From: Desulfohalobiaceae bacterium S24
Lineage (GTDB): Bacteria > Desulfobacterota > Desulfovibrionia > Desulfovibrionales > Desulfothermaceae
Direction: 5' to 3'
Assembly (NCBI GenBank): GCA_011389765.1
Contig: JAABTT010000012.1
Coordinates: 1 to 61,051 of the forward strand
DNA length: 61,051 nucleotides
Every line of letters begins with the position of its first letter. Within the stretch, counting starts at the first letter, position 1. A program made the translations under genes and the position numbers. Positions 28,712 through 38,329 of the stretch are shown here, one piece after another. The notes below the pieces were generated by a model. It was not told the DNA's origin and ran no database searches. It was given only the letters and a program-made list of their open reading frames with translations.

Positions 28712-29848
28712 GTGAGCACTTCCCTGGAACACGGCCCAACCGTCTGGATCAGTGCGGCTGAGACTTCGGCGGACCTGCACGGCGCCAAGCTCATCAGGGC
28801 CCTGTCCGCACGCAATCCCGGCATCAAATGCTTTGGCGTGGGCGGCCCGGATATGCGCTCCACGAATTTCACAGCCGTCCATCACTCGGAAGAACTCTCG
28901 ATCATGGGTTTGACCGAAGTCCTGGCCTCGCTACCCCGCATTGTACGAATCTTCAGATCCATCAAAAAGCAGCTGAAAACGCATCGACCGGATTGCGTGA
29001 TCCTCCTGGACGCGCCGGATTTCCATTTCAGAGTGGCCAGGATGGCTTCAAAGCTCGACATTCCGGTTTTTTATTACATCAGTCCGCAAATCTGGGCCTG
29101 GCGCAAAGGGCGGGCGCGGTTCATCAAAAAATATGTGAGCAAGATGCTCTGCATCTTTCCCTTTGAAAAAGAATTTTTCGCAAACAACGGGGTGGATGTT
29201 GAATTCGTGGGACATCCCCTCTTGGAAGAACTGAATCGGGAGGCCCTCAATCAAATTCACCCGGACCCGGATCGGATCGGGATCATGCCCGGCAGTCGCA
29301 GCAAGGAAATATCCGCCCTGCTGCCCGCTTTTGCTGCTGCCGCCGGCAGGATTGCGGAACACAAGCCCGGGATCAGATTTCAACTCATCCTGGCTTCGGA
29401 AGCCCATCGCCCCTTGATCGAGTCGCTCCGGCTTCGGGGGCTTGACCTGGAAATCATTCCATTTTCCAAACGCTACTCCACAATCAAAGGCTGCGGATTC
29501 GTCCTGACAGCTTCAGGCACCGCCACCCTGGAATGTGCCCTCCTCGGCACGCCGGCCATCGTCGCTTACCGGGTCTCCCGGCTTTCTTATCTGATCGCCC
29601 GGATGGTGGTCGATGTCCCCTATATCAGTATGAGCAATATCATATTCCGGCAGGAAATCTTTCCGGAATTTATCCAATCCCGGGCATCCGGAGAGCTCCT
29701 GGCCGAGCAGGCCGTTTCCTGGCTGCAAAATCCGGAGGCACTAAGCAAAATCAGAGAAAAACTCAGATCCATTCAAGACCGACTCGGGCACACACAAGCC
29801 TCCGCAACCTGCGCCAGGATCATCTTGCAGGAGTTAAACAAGGAGTGA
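28712..29848 (+). CDS. lpxB: Lipid-A-disaccharide synthase
   Basis: 378 residues, family GT19: ISAAETSADLHGAKLI at the N-terminus, YYISPQIWAWRKGR, FVGHPLLEEL, IMPGSRSKEI and the acceptor region LTASGTATLECALLGTPAIVAYR. It joins UDP-diacyl-GlcN to lipid X, so the cell makes lipid A. The GTG at 28712 has no good ribosome site; a non-standard start a few codons upstream (CTG 28694) is possible. Confidence 0.95.
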   Translation: MSTSLEHGPTVWISAAETSADLHGAKLIRALSARNPGIKCFGVGGPDMRSTNFTAVHHSEELSIMGLTEVLASLPRIVRIFRSIKKQLKTHRPDCVILLDAPDFHFRVARMASKLDIPVFYYISPQIWAWRKGRARFIKKYVSKMLCIFPFEKEFFANNGVDVEFVGHPLLEELNREALNQIHPDPDRIGIMPGSRSKEISALLPAFAAAAGRIAEHKPGIRFQLILASEAHRPLIESLRLRGLDLEIIPFSKRYSTIKGCGFVLTASGTATLECALLGTPAIVAYRVSRLSYLIARMVVDVPYISMSNIIFRQEIFPEFIQSRASGELLAEQAVSWLQNPEALSKIREKLRSIQDRLGHTQASATCARIILQELNKE

Positions 29849-29850
29849 AT

Positions 29851-30858
29851 ATGCCGCATCCTCTGGATATCGGGGTCGTAGGCGTCGGTCATCTGGGAAG
29901 GCTCCACGCCGAACTCGCCGACCGCAGCCCGGAGCTGAACCTGGTGGGAGTATATGACTGCGACCGGGACAGATGCAGGGCCGAGGCCGAACGCTGTCAT
30001 ACCCGGGCCTTTGAGACACTCGCGGGACTCTTGGCTGCAGTACCGGCCGCAAGCATCGTGGTCCCCACTGAAGACCACTTCAGCCTGGCCGGGACCGCTC
30101 TTGAGCAAGACTGCCATCTTTTCATCGAAAAACCGATTACAGCTAAAAGCTCCCAGGCCCGGAAGCTTCTCGAACTGGCCAATCAGAAAAACCGCTTGAT
30201 CCAGGTCGGTCATATCGAGCGATTCAACCCGGCTTTTCTATCCCTGGAAGGGACCGACCTGCAGCCCATGTTCATTGAAGCCCATCGCTTGTGCCGCTTC
30301 AATCCCAGAGGCAACGACGTCAGCGTCATTCTGGATTTGATGATCCACGACCTGGACCTGGTTCTCACCCTCGTCGACGCCCCCCTTCATTCGGTCCATG
30401 CCTCCGGGGTGGGGGTGGTTTCGCCATCCGACGACATTGCCAATGTCCGCCTGGAATTTACCAACGGGGCCGTAGCCAACCTGACCTCGAGCCGGATATC
30501 CGCCAAGGATATGCGGAAAATGCGGATTTTCGAGCCAAACTCCTATGTCTCGGTGGATTTCCTCAAGCACAAAACAGAGATTATTGAACTTGCCCCCCAG
30601 GATTTTCAGGAGTCTGATTCGTCTCTTGCTTCGATTTCCCTCGGCAGCATCGGCGCCGGAGAACAGACAAAACAGGTTCGCATGCGTCTGCCTGAGATGC
30701 CGGAGGTCAATTCTCTGCTCCTGGAGCTGGAATCCTTTTCCAGGGCCGTGCAAACAAAGACCCGGCCCATTGTCAGCGGAGAGGATGGTCTCCGGGCTCT
30801 GGAACTGGCCGAGATCATCCTGGACCGGATGCGCAGACCAGGGGCGGGGAACCTGTAA
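29851..30858 (+). CDS. Gfo/Idh/MocA family oxidoreductase
   Basis: 335 residues from the ATG preceded by AAGGAG, two bases after lpxB. The N-terminal Rossmann motif is GVVGVGHLGRLHAE, EKPIT binds the nicotinamide, and the C-terminal domain follows. In other bacteria such a dehydrogenase next to lpxA/lpxB is GnnA, which oxidises UDP-GlcNAc at C3 so that GnnB can aminate it to a 2,3-diamino sugar for lipid A. That role is plausible from position, but no GnnB aminotransferase lies nearby. Confidence 0.88.
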   Translation: MPHPLDIGVVGVGHLGRLHAELADRSPELNLVGVYDCDRDRCRAEAERCHTRAFETLAGLLAAVPAASIVVPTEDHFSLAGTALEQDCHLFIEKPITAKSSQARKLLELANQKNRLIQVGHIERFNPAFLSLEGTDLQPMFIEAHRLCRFNPRGNDVSVILDLMIHDLDLVLTLVDAPLHSVHASGVGVVSPSDDIANVRLEFTNGAVANLTSSRISAKDMRKMRIFEPNSYVSVDFLKHKTEIIELAPQDFQESDSSLASISLGSIGAGEQTKQVRMRLPEMPEVNSLLLELESFSRAVQTKTRPIVSGEDGLRALELAEIILDRMRRPGAGNL

Positions 30859-30960
30859 GCGGCGACCCTCGAATTCAGATCCTGCCCGAGACTGCGGAGC
30901 GTAGCTGACCTTACTCCTTTTGCCAACATGCAGGTAAAGCAGTGCCCGTCATATAGGCTG

Positions 30961-32571
30961 TCAATTATGCTCCCTGATCTCCATGAATGCTATCTCGGGC
31001 CAGTCCTCCCGGGCCTGCTCCAGCCTGAACCCGGAGGAAAAGAAAAGAGCCGGATGCCCTTCGGCGTCTTCCACCAGGGAACGGGAATATCTGGACATCA
31101 GCTCCTTGAGCTTTTTTTGGTCCTCTGAAGCGATCCAACGCACGGCAAAGACATCAACCGGCTCATAGCCGGCCTGGACTCCATATTCCGCAGCAAGCCT
31201 AGCCGCTGTGACATCGAACTGCAGAGCCCCGACTGCCCCCAGGATGTATTCACTGCCCTGCACAGGGCGAAAGACCTGAATGGCCCCTTCCTCTGCAAGC
31301 TGAAAAAGTCCTTTGCCCAGCTGTTTGGCCCGGAAAGGATCTCTGAGAATCACCCTCCGGAAGAATTCCGGTGCAAAATTGGGGATGCCCAGGAATTGCA
31401 AGGGCTCTTTCGTGCTCAAGGTATCCCCGATCTTCAAGATGCCGTGATTGTGAATCCCGATGATGTCCCCGGGCCAGGCGCTGTCCGCTCCCGACCGATC
31501 CCGGGCCATAAAGGTAATGGCATTGGAGAGGTTCATGTTCTTCTGCAGGCGGTGATGCCGGACCTGCATACCCTGCCGGAACTGACCGGAGCAGATGCGC
31601 ACGAAGGCGATCCGGTCCCGGTGCTCGGGATTCATATTGGCCTGTATTTTGAAAACCACACCGGAGAATTGCTGTTCTTCAGAGGAAACTGTTCTGGTTT
31701 TGGCTGATCGTTTTCCCGGGGCCGGCGCATACCTTACAAAAATATCCAGAAGCTCCCGAACCCCGAAGTTGTTGACGGCGCTGCCGAAAAAGACCGGGGT
31801 CTGCTTTCCTTTGAGATAGGACTGGATGTCGAAAGGGTAGCCCGCACCTTCCAGCAGCTCGACATCCCGGCGCAGCTCATCGGCTGCAAGGCCGCCCACC
31901 AGCCCGTCCAGCCCGGGATCGGCAAGCTCGGTGAGCACGACTTTCTCCCGGGGCAGGTTGGACTTGCTCTCAGCCGGATGAAAAAAGCGGATTTCGCCCT
32001 CAAGCAGGTTGTAGATCCCCTGAAAGCTCTTGCCCCGGCCTATGGGCCAGGTCAAAGGAGCGGCCTGAATGCCCAGGTTCTGCTCGATGTCATCCAGAAG
32101 TTCAAAGGGGTCCCGGCCCTCGCTGTCCAGTTTATTGATAAAGGTCATGATCGGGGTGGAGCGCATCCGGCAGACCTGCATCAGTTTTTTCGTCTGGCTT
32201 TCCACCCCTTTGATACTGTCGATAACCATGAGGGCCGAATCCACAGCCGTCAAAACCCGGTAGGTGTCTTCAGAGAAATCCTGGTGCCCGGGAGTGTCCA
32301 AAAGATTAATTTCGCGCCCCTGGTAGGCGAATCGCATCACGGATGAGGTTACGGAAATGCCGCGTTCCTTCTCCACGCTCATCCAGTCCGACTTGGCATG
32401 GCGGCCGGCCTTCCTGGCCTTGATCGATCCGGCGCTTTGGATGGCTCCGCCGAAAAGGAGCAGCTTTTCAGTAAGGGTGGTTTTGCCCGCATCCGGATGG
32501 CTGATGATGCCGAAGGTCCGTCTCTTTTGAATTTCTGTGTACAGTTGTCTCGTACTTGCTGTTTGGGTCAT
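30961..32571 (-). CDS. prfC: Peptide chain release factor 3
   Basis: About 536 residues from the ATG at 32571 (a GTG five codons upstream is also open). The GTPase motifs are [18 protein letters not shown] and NKLDSEG, with the RF3-typical [17 protein letters not shown] and C-terminal domain. It releases RF1/RF2 from the ribosome after termination. The gene is convergent with the oxidoreductase. Confidence 0.96.
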   Translation of the reverse strand: MTQTASTRQLYTEIQKRRTFGIISHPDAGKTTLTEKLLLFGGAIQSAGSIKARKAGRHAKSDWMSVEKERGISVTSSVMRFAYQGREINLLDTPGHQDFSEDTYRVLTAVDSALMVIDSIKGVESQTKKLMQVCRMRSTPIMTFINKLDSEGRDPFELLDDIEQNLGIQAAPLTWPIGRGKSFQGIYNLLEGEIRFFHPAESKSNLPREKVVLTELADPGLDGLVGGLAADELRRDVELLEGAGYPFDIQSYLKGKQTPVFFGSAVNNFGVRELLDIFVRYAPAPGKRSAKTRTVSSEEQQFSGVVFKIQANMNPEHRDRIAFVRICSGQFRQGMQVRHHRLQKNMNLSNAITFMARDRSGADSAWPGDIIGIHNHGILKIGDTLSTKEPLQFLGIPNFAPEFFRRVILRDPFRAKQLGKGLFQLAEEGAIQVFRPVQGSEYILGAVGALQFDVTAARLAAEYGVQAGYEPVDVFAVRWIASEDQKKLKELMSRYSRSLVEDAEGHPALFFSSGFRLEQAREDWPEIAFMEIREHN

Positions 32572-32623
32572 AGGCTTGAACGTCACTGGATTGAGCCCTG
32601 AAAATAAGCTGAGCTCTAAAATT

Positions 32624-32656
32624 TAGGATTGAAGATTGAAGATTGAAAATTGAATA
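32624..32656. repeat. Short tandem repeat GATTGAA
   Basis: Four imperfect copies of ATTGAAGA/ATTGAAAA upstream of prfC. Confidence 0.6.
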
Positions 32657-32731
32657 GTGCTGAATATAAGAAAATCAAGAAGTTTCAATTCTTGCTGCAG
32701 GGAAGGTCACGAAGGCGATTGACTCTGATTC

Positions 32732-33064
32732 CTATTGAGCGCAGGAAATGCAGAGCTTTGATTCAGGCAGGGCGATGAGCCGTTTGATGTTGATTTCTTC
32801 CCCGCACTCCAGGCAATGCCCGAATTCAGGGTCATCAATATCCTGCAGGGTTCTTTGCAGGGCAGTCAGTCTGGCCTTGGATTTTGAGATGCCGGACAGC
32901 AGGATCCCCTGATTGGTCAGGGAGTCTATCCTGGAGAGCCGGCCGATGGGCTGATCCAGATCCACGGTCTCGGATCGCTCCTCGAGATCGGACAGGCCCT
33001 GTTCGAGATCAACGATCTGCTCTTTTACCGCTTGGCGGATTGCATCTTTGATATGTTCGTCCAT
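32732..33064 (-). CDS. DksA/TraR family C4 zinc-finger protein
   Basis: 110 residues: a long coiled-coil-like helical region then the C4 finger CLECGEEI...CISC near the C-terminus, with the IALPES-type linker of the family (ALPESKLCISC). DksA proteins enter the secondary channel of RNA polymerase and work with ppGpp. The acidic coiled-coil tip of true DksA cannot be confirmed, so a TraR/YbiI-like role is possible. GGAG precedes the ATG. Confidence 0.88.
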   Translation of the reverse strand: MDEHIKDAIRQAVKEQIVDLEQGLSDLEERSETVDLDQPIGRLSRIDSLTNQGILLSGISKSKARLTALQRTLQDIDDPEFGHCLECGEEINIKRLIALPESKLCISCAQ

Positions 33065-33220
33065 ACATACTCCATCGCCTCAAGCGTTATCTTGTATCTG
33101 CTCCTCGGCCTGTGGTCAAGAGAAGTGTGGACTCGATTTTGACTCAAGCCCTGGGATAGTGTAGCAAAAACTTTTCAGAAACAAGCGCCAAAAAAGGATT
33201 TTATTGAAGGGAAAACATCT

Positions 33221-34627
33221 ATGTTCGATATTACGGCAACATATACCGACCAGTATGAACTGACCATGGCCCAGGCCTACTTTCTGGCCGGCCGCAAGGA
33301 TCAAGGTGCGGTCTTCGATTATTTTTTCCGAAAAATGCCCTTTCAGGGAGGATATGTTGTATTCGCCGGCCTGCAGGACTTCCTGGAGATCCTTGACGGC
33401 TTTTGCTTCAACCAAAAGGATCTGGATTTTCTGCAAGCACATACTTTCCATCCAGATTTTCTGGAATATCTTAAAGGGTTTCGGTTCTCAGGTTCGATCT
33501 ATGCTCCCCGTGAAGGAGATCTGGTCTTTCCGACACGGCCCGTACTGAGGGTGGAAGGGAATCTGATCGAAACCCAAATCATCGAAACGATGCTGCTGAA
33601 TATCCTCAATTTTCAATCGCTGATCGCCACGAAAGCCAGCCGCATGCGCTTTGCAGCACAAGACAAAGTACTCAGTGATTTTGGATTGCGCCGGGCGCAA
33701 GGTTTGGGCGGTTACCACGCCAGCCGGGCCGCCGTCATCGGCGGGGTCGATACAACCAGCAATGCTCTGGCTGCAAGAGATTACAATCTGACGACTTCCG
33801 GTACCATGGCCCACTCTTATATTCAATGCCATGAAGAGGAACTGGCGGCCTTTCGCAGTTTTGCCGCTGCCTGGCCAAATGATTGCATCCTGCTGGTAGA
33901 CACTTACGATACCCTGCGATGCGGGGTCCCGAATGCGATAGTTGTTGCCAAGGAACTGGAGAAAAAAGGCTGTCGTCTCAAAGGCATCCGGCTGGACAGC
34001 GGCGATCTGGCTTATCTATCCAAAAAAAGCCGTGCCCTGTTGGATGGGGCCGGATTGCATTACGTGAAAATAGCGGTGTCCAATCAACTTGATGAGTATG
34101 TAATCAGAAGCATGCTGGCACAAAAGGCGCCCATCGACGTTTTCGGAGTAGGAACCAGTCTGGTCACCGGACATCCTGATGCTGCACTCGACGGTGTTTA
34201 CAAGATGGTCTTTGCCGATGGAAAGCCGGTCATCAAAATCTCGGAAAACCTATCAAAAATCACCCTGCCAGGAAAAAAGCAGGTCTGGCGAGCCTTTGAT
34301 CATCAAGGGGGCTTGCTTGGTGCTGACGCGGTAGGGCTTCATGATGAAAAGAATATCCCGCTCATGCATCATTCATTCATTCCCCGCCGGTCCTTTGCCC
34401 TCGAAGGTTTCGCAACCGTGCCCCTGCTGAATCTGGTGATGGATCAAGGTGCAATCGTCAATGATCCACCTGGCCTGGCCCAGACGGCTGCCTACTGTCG
34501 TGAGCGCCTGTCCTTGCTTCCGGATGAATACAAAAGGTTCGAGAATCCTCATATCTACAAGATAGGCATCAGCAGCAAGCTCAAAGCGATCAGGGATCAA
34601 CTGATTGACCGGCATTCATGTCCATAA
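33221..34627 (+). CDS. pncB: Nicotinate phosphoribosyltransferase
   Basis: 468 residues, family PncB: TDQYELTMAQAYF at the N-terminus, DFGLRRAQG, the GVDTTSNALAARDYNL segment, GIRLDSGDLAYLS and VFGVGTSLVTG. It makes nicotinate mononucleotide from nicotinate and PRPP, the entry of the salvage route to NAD. AAGGGA lies upstream of the ATG. Confidence 0.96.
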   Translation: MFDITATYTDQYELTMAQAYFLAGRKDQGAVFDYFFRKMPFQGGYVVFAGLQDFLEILDGFCFNQKDLDFLQAHTFHPDFLEYLKGFRFSGSIYAPREGDLVFPTRPVLRVEGNLIETQIIETMLLNILNFQSLIATKASRMRFAAQDKVLSDFGLRRAQGLGGYHASRAAVIGGVDTTSNALAARDYNLTTSGTMAHSYIQCHEEELAAFRSFAAAWPNDCILLVDTYDTLRCGVPNAIVVAKELEKKGCRLKGIRLDSGDLAYLSKKSRALLDGAGLHYVKIAVSNQLDEYVIRSMLAQKAPIDVFGVGTSLVTGHPDAALDGVYKMVFADGKPVIKISENLSKITLPGKKQVWRAFDHQGGLLGADAVGLHDEKNIPLMHHSFIPRRSFALEGFATVPLLNLVMDQGAIVNDPPGLAQTAAYCRERLSLLPDEYKRFENPHIYKIGISSKLKAIRDQLIDRHSCP

Positions 34628-34744
34628 CTGGGTTCTGCGGCGCCAAGGACATTTGGGATATGGCCTGCGCAGGGAAATACCGGCAACTGCTTCCACATCT
34701 TCAAATCTTTTGGCTAAATCTTGAACAGCAATAGACTGGTTCAT
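34616..34744 (-). pseudogene. N-terminal remnant of an ABC transporter ATPase
   Basis: A 42-codon frame beginning IAVQDLAKRFEDVEAVAGIS, the classical first strand and A-loop of ABC ATPases (I.V..L.KRFGDV.AV.GIS). It stops before any Walker A. An AAGGAAG ribosome site is present. It overlaps the end of pncB in antisense. Confidence 0.6.
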
Positions 34745-34775
34745 AGGAAGAGAACTTCCTTTCCGGGGCTGCTGC

Positions 34776-35975
34776 CTACACGGATAGTTTTTCCCACTTC
34801 AGGACCTGAGCCACAAGCATCCCCGCGATAAAACCCGCGGCCAGATTGGAGGCCAGGGTGATCCCCAGGATCAAGGTGGCCACAAAAAAGTCCTTGCGGC
34901 TATCCAGATCCATGATGGTCAGGGTCAGCTGGGAGCCTGCGAATACGAGCAGGACCCCCAGGATGGACATGGGCAGCAAGTTCAGCACATTTATTACATC
35001 GCTGCCCAGAACCAGGGCCAGCACTGCAAAGAGCAGCCCGATCATCAAATTGGATCCCGCGGTTCGAGCCCCGAAACGGTAATGGGCCGCCAGGCCGCCG
35101 GCTCCGTGGCAAAGCGGCATCCCGCCCAGCACAAAACTCATGAAATTGGCCAGGGCCATGCTGATACATGCCTTTCTGTTGGTCACTTTTTTTGAACGCT
35201 CCCCGAAATACTGTCTGGAAAGGTCGGTGTAGGCCAGGACGGCGTTGCCCAGGGTCATGGGCAGCTGCGGCAGGACCAGGGCAAACAGGGCAAAGGAGAA
35301 ATCCGCCTTTCCCGGCAGTCCGAAAGGAAGAATCTGCGGTACGTGCAGACCAATGCCGCCGCCTTCAAAATCCACCCTTGCGCCGAGGACCAGTCCGGTG
35401 GCCAGGCCGCCCAGGACAATGATCAGGCCGGCCGGAAATTTTTTATTGTCCAAAAGCAAAAGTGTCATGCAGGCGGCGATGCCGCCAATAATCAGGCTGA
35501 TTGGTATGAGGCCCAGGCTTTGCAAGGCCAGATACGGTTCCGCAGCTTCCTGAAGGATCTGGAATCTCGAAGTTCCGATCATGAACTTGACCCCGCCGGC
35601 GATCAGCAGGGCCCCGGTGGACAGCTGGACTCCGCGAATGACCGGCTGAGGCGTTATTTTCCGGATGAGGTCGATGGCTCCGGTCAGTCCGATGATCAAA
35701 AGAAAGATCCCCATGAGCAGGGATGAGGCCTGGATCTGATCGGCGCTCATGGCCGTGGCGACGGCATAGGCGCCGATGACCTTCATGGGCTGGACCGGGA
35801 CCGTTATCCCGAAATAGAGGCCGGACAGGATGAAAAAGAGGCCGGTGCTCAAGAACAGGCCCAGGGGATCGAGGCCGTTGATCAGAACCATAGCCATGGC
35901 GATAGGCAAAAGAGTCCCCAGATCGCCCAGCGAGCCGGCCAGTTCCATACGGTTGAACTTGATCGTATTGGACAT
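34776..35975 (-). CDS. MOT1-type putative sulfate/molybdate transporter
   Basis: 399 residues with 10-12 hydrophobic segments. The motif ELAGSLGDLGTLLPIAMAM and the later PVQPMKVIGAYAVATAM match the MFS_MOT1 (SulP-related) family, whose plant and algal members import molybdate. Here molybdate, tungstate or sulfate are possible substrates. FdhD and the tungsten-cofactor radical SAM gene in the same window make Mo/W uptake attractive (inference). Confidence 0.85.
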   Translation of the reverse strand: MSNTIKFNRMELAGSLGDLGTLLPIAMAMVLINGLDPLGLFLSTGLFFILSGLYFGITVPVQPMKVIGAYAVATAMSADQIQASSLLMGIFLLIIGLTGAIDLIRKITPQPVIRGVQLSTGALLIAGGVKFMIGTSRFQILQEAAEPYLALQSLGLIPISLIIGGIAACMTLLLLDNKKFPAGLIIVLGGLATGLVLGARVDFEGGGIGLHVPQILPFGLPGKADFSFALFALVLPQLPMTLGNAVLAYTDLSRQYFGERSKKVTNRKACISMALANFMSFVLGGMPLCHGAGGLAAHYRFGARTAGSNLMIGLLFAVLALVLGSDVINVLNLLPMSILGVLLVFAGSQLTLTIMDLDSRKDFFVATLILGITLASNLAAGFIAGMLVAQVLKWEKLSV

Positions 35976-36245
35976 GGGTTCTTCCTGTCAGCTAGCCGAA
36001 GTATTGATGCTTTGGTTCAATCGCCGGCAACGGGAAGCTTTTCCATCCGAACAGCCGTCAAGCCGGAATATTCCGGGCCTGTCTTGGCTGCTTTGACTTT
36101 GCTGACCGTCTTGATCTTTGAGCTAAGGTGCTGGATATCGATCAAACTCCCGGAACCGCTCTGGAACAGATCTGGTGCAAAGAATATGCCGAGCAAGACC
36201 TGCCGGATTCAGTGGAAAGAGGGAAATGGGATCAGGTCCCGAATT

Positions 36246-36476
36246 TCAGGTGCCGGATCGGTCCTTGACGTACTTTTTGTATTCCTTGAGCAGGACATAG
36301 GAATATTCTCTTCGGACCCGTTCGCCAGGAGGAATAAAATTTCTTTTCTTTTCCAGTCTCGTGATGATCTCCTGAGCGGTTTCATTACTCGCCTTTCTGC
36401 CTTCAAAATACAGTTCTGCCATTATTTCGTCCAATCCGGTCACCCCGACCTGGATGCCGTCGGGAAATTTCAGCAT
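36246..36476 (-). CDS. Hypothetical 76-residue protein
   Basis: A charged, helical, soluble protein (GLDEIMAELYFEGR, then EIITRLEKKRNFIP and REYSYVLLKEYKKYV) without Cys. The start ATG overlaps the stop of the upstream small frame (ATGCTGA), suggesting coupling. I do not recognise the family, but it reads like a genuine conserved protein at the end of the redox operon. The 270-bp gap between it and the MOT1 gene holds an unassigned open frame of about 58 codons (36017-36193, minus). Confidence 0.6.
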   Translation of the reverse strand: MLKFPDGIQVGVTGLDEIMAELYFEGRKASNETAQEIITRLEKKRNFIPPGERVRREYSYVLLKEYKKYVKDRSGT

Positions 36477-36589
36477 ACGCCGGCCAACTGCCGACGGAGA
36501 TGGAACTCAGCCATCCTTTCAGCCGTTTTCCCCATTTCCTGAAAGAATTTGACGGCTTTTCGATATTTCTTCCGCTTTTTTCGCTTCAT
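36470..36589 (-). CDS. Possible 39-residue basic protein
   Basis: Frame MKRKKRKKYRKAVKFFQEMG... whose TGA overlaps the next start. It is very basic at the N-terminus. No family recognised; it may be a leader-like coupled peptide. Low support. Confidence 0.35.
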   Translation of the reverse strand: MKRKKRKKYRKAVKFFQEMGKTAERMAEFHLRRQLAGVC

Positions 36590-36705
36590 CCTCTTTATCT
36601 TTCGGCATAGTAACACCTCTTCACGATAGTGAGCAAGAGATAGCCTCAAGCCTTCTCACCTTCCTGATACATCCAGCCCAGAATGATTTTCACAACTTTC
36701 CGGGA

Positions 36706-36912
36706 TTATCCCGTCATGTTTTTCATCATGCCCTGCATCATTTGCATGTCCATGCCCTTGGATTTCATCACCTCCATGCAGGCGGGCATCATTTCGTTCA
36801 TCATCTTCTGGGGATCATTTTGAAAAATATCGGCCATGAAAGACATGGCTTCTTTCATAAAAGCCACCTTCTCGTCATCCGTCAGGGCCTTGAATTGAGC
36901 CAAACGGTTCAT
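36706..36912 (-). CDS. Small Met-rich protein
   Basis: 68 residues, helical, with a C-terminal half very rich in Met and Asn (MMNEMMPACMEVMKS then MQMMQGMMKNM). Met-rich tails can bind Cu(I) or other soft metals, but that is speculation. It starts two bases after the DUF1573 stop and so belongs to the same operon. Confidence 0.6.
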   Translation of the reverse strand: MNRLAQFKALTDDEKVAFMKEAMSFMADIFQNDPQKMMNEMMPACMEVMKSKGMDMQMMQGMMKNMTG

Positions 36913-36914
36913 TG

Positions 36915-37625
36915 TTATCCTCCCTGTCGAATCACCCCCGTAACGTAGATATTGATAGTCGGGTGAATATCACTGTCGGTTCGAAGCTTGAGAACGTCCA
37001 CATAGCGACCCTTTTCCCGGCTTGTATTCTGCACGCGGAGAACACATCGGTCTTTTCCGTCGCTACAGCGTTCCATCAATTTGTAATCGATATTTTTTCC
37101 ATATCGGGCGACAACTTCCAGGATGGTGAAGGGATGTTGTTTTCGAGGAATAATCTCAATATCTTCAAAAAAATTTTCTCCAGCCGGGCCTTTGAGTAAA
37201 ACGCGTTCCGGCCGTATCTCGACGAACTTTTCAACCCGCCCGGTCACAACCACTTGATGCCAGGGTTGATCCGGATCGTTGGTCTGAATGCTCACGATTT
37301 CCTTGACGGTTTTTCCGCCGTATCCTCTGGTGTTAAACTCGACCGTAATCTGCCCCTCCTGCCCGGGAGGGATAGTCTGCGTGCTTGTCGCCGCAGTACA
37401 GCCTCACCCGGATTTCAGCTTCAAAATCGACAACTCGGCCTGGCCGCGATTCTGGAGTATAAAGTCATGCACAACTTTCCTCCCTTCGAGCACCGGCTGA
37501 AATTCATAAACGGTTTCCGGAAGATAGGCGTCAGGGCCCTGGGACCCTCTTTCTCCGGCCCAGGCGAAAAGCGGGCAGAACAAAAGGCCAAAGATGATCA
37601 AAGCGAAAAATTGTCTTGAACTCAT
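36915..37625 (-). CDS. DUF1573 family periplasmic protein, predicted selenoprotein (UGA at codon 74)
   Basis: Read through an in-frame TGA at 37404-37406, the frame gives 236 residues. A signal peptide is seen (FALIIFGLLFCPLFAWA). The DUF1573 domain follows: LPETVYEFQPVLEGRKVVHDF, then KSG-UGA-GCTAATST, then VEFNTRGYGGK and IQTNDPDQPW. In other members the same place reads CGCT, so the UGA replaces the first Cys precisely, and frame and homology continue on both sides. A short stem (CTGCG/CGCAG, 8 bases downstream) could be the SECIS, but it is weaker than the one at 45269-45287. The alternative is a nonsense mutation with two dead halves. Function of the family is unknown; a redox role at U-G-C is inferred. 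Confidence 0.75.
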
Positions 37626-37648
37626 GCTATTCCTCCTTGCATTGCGGC

Positions 37649-37736
37649 TATACTGATCCAGCTTCTATTGAAATAGAGTCCGGGAACCTTTGAATCAGCA
37701 GTCCTTGTCGGGAAAAACCAAAATTGGATCAGTATA
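37649..37736. mobile_element. 88-bp miniature inverted-repeat element (copy 1)
   Basis: Starts TATACTGATCCA and ends TGGATCAGTATA, perfect 12-bp terminal inverted repeats. The interior is about 90% identical to the inverted copy at 46988-47075. It sits between the MauE and DUF1573 genes, within an otherwise compact operon. Confidence 0.85.
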
Positions 37737-37781
37737 CAGTGGTTTTTGGTCGATCAATGTGTAATCAGGACCTCTTGGTGC

Positions 37782-38309
37782 TCAAGCACCTGCTTTGCTA
37801 TGCGACTCTTTCTCTCCAGCTTCTGCACGCTGAAGTCGAGGCCGAACCAAAAAGATAAAAAGGGTTAGATAGATCGAAATTGCCCAAAAAAACAGATCAC
37901 GGATCACCGTCAAGATGCCGGCCGGGCCTTCGCTTGTTTCAGTGGAAAAGCAACCGCAGTGAATATCCAGTCCCCGAATCTGGTTGAATATCAAAGCAGC
38001 AATAAAAACCGTCAAGAGTCCGGTACTGATCAGGATCGTACCAGGCAGCCAGACCCCGGCAATCAGGCACAACCCCAGCAGGAGCTCAAGCCAGGGCAAG
38101 ATCAGCGCCGCCAGATTGACGAGGTGATCCGGCAGGATCTGATAATTGTACACCGCCTGGGCAAAGGCTTCAGGGTGCAGAATCTTATCATAGCTGGCGA
38201 AGAGGAAGATCCCTCCCAGCAGCAGGCGCAGGGCGTGATAAACCACTCCGCTGAGTCCGGAAACGCTTCCTACAGGTTGCTTCTTGCTGTTCATGTCAAC
38301 TTTTTGCAT
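37782..38309 (-). CDS. MauE/DoxX family redox-associated membrane protein
   Basis: 175 residues with four hydrophobic segments. The hallmark GLDIHCGCFS after the third segment is the conserved C-G-C of MauE-type proteins, which help form or reduce disulfides in periplasmic partners. LLLGGIFLFASYDKILHPEAFA is the typical DoxX-like first helix. It follows the rhodanese by 20 bp. Confidence 0.88.
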   Translation of the reverse strand: MQKVDMNSKKQPVGSVSGLSGVVYHALRLLLGGIFLFASYDKILHPEAFAQAVYNYQILPDHLVNLAALILPWLELLLGLCLIAGVWLPGTILISTGLLTVFIAALIFNQIRGLDIHCGCFSTETSEGPAGILTVIRDLFFWAISIYLTLFIFLVRPRLQRAEAGEKESHSKAGA

Positions 38310-38329
38310 ACTTTCAGTTCTTCAGATGA

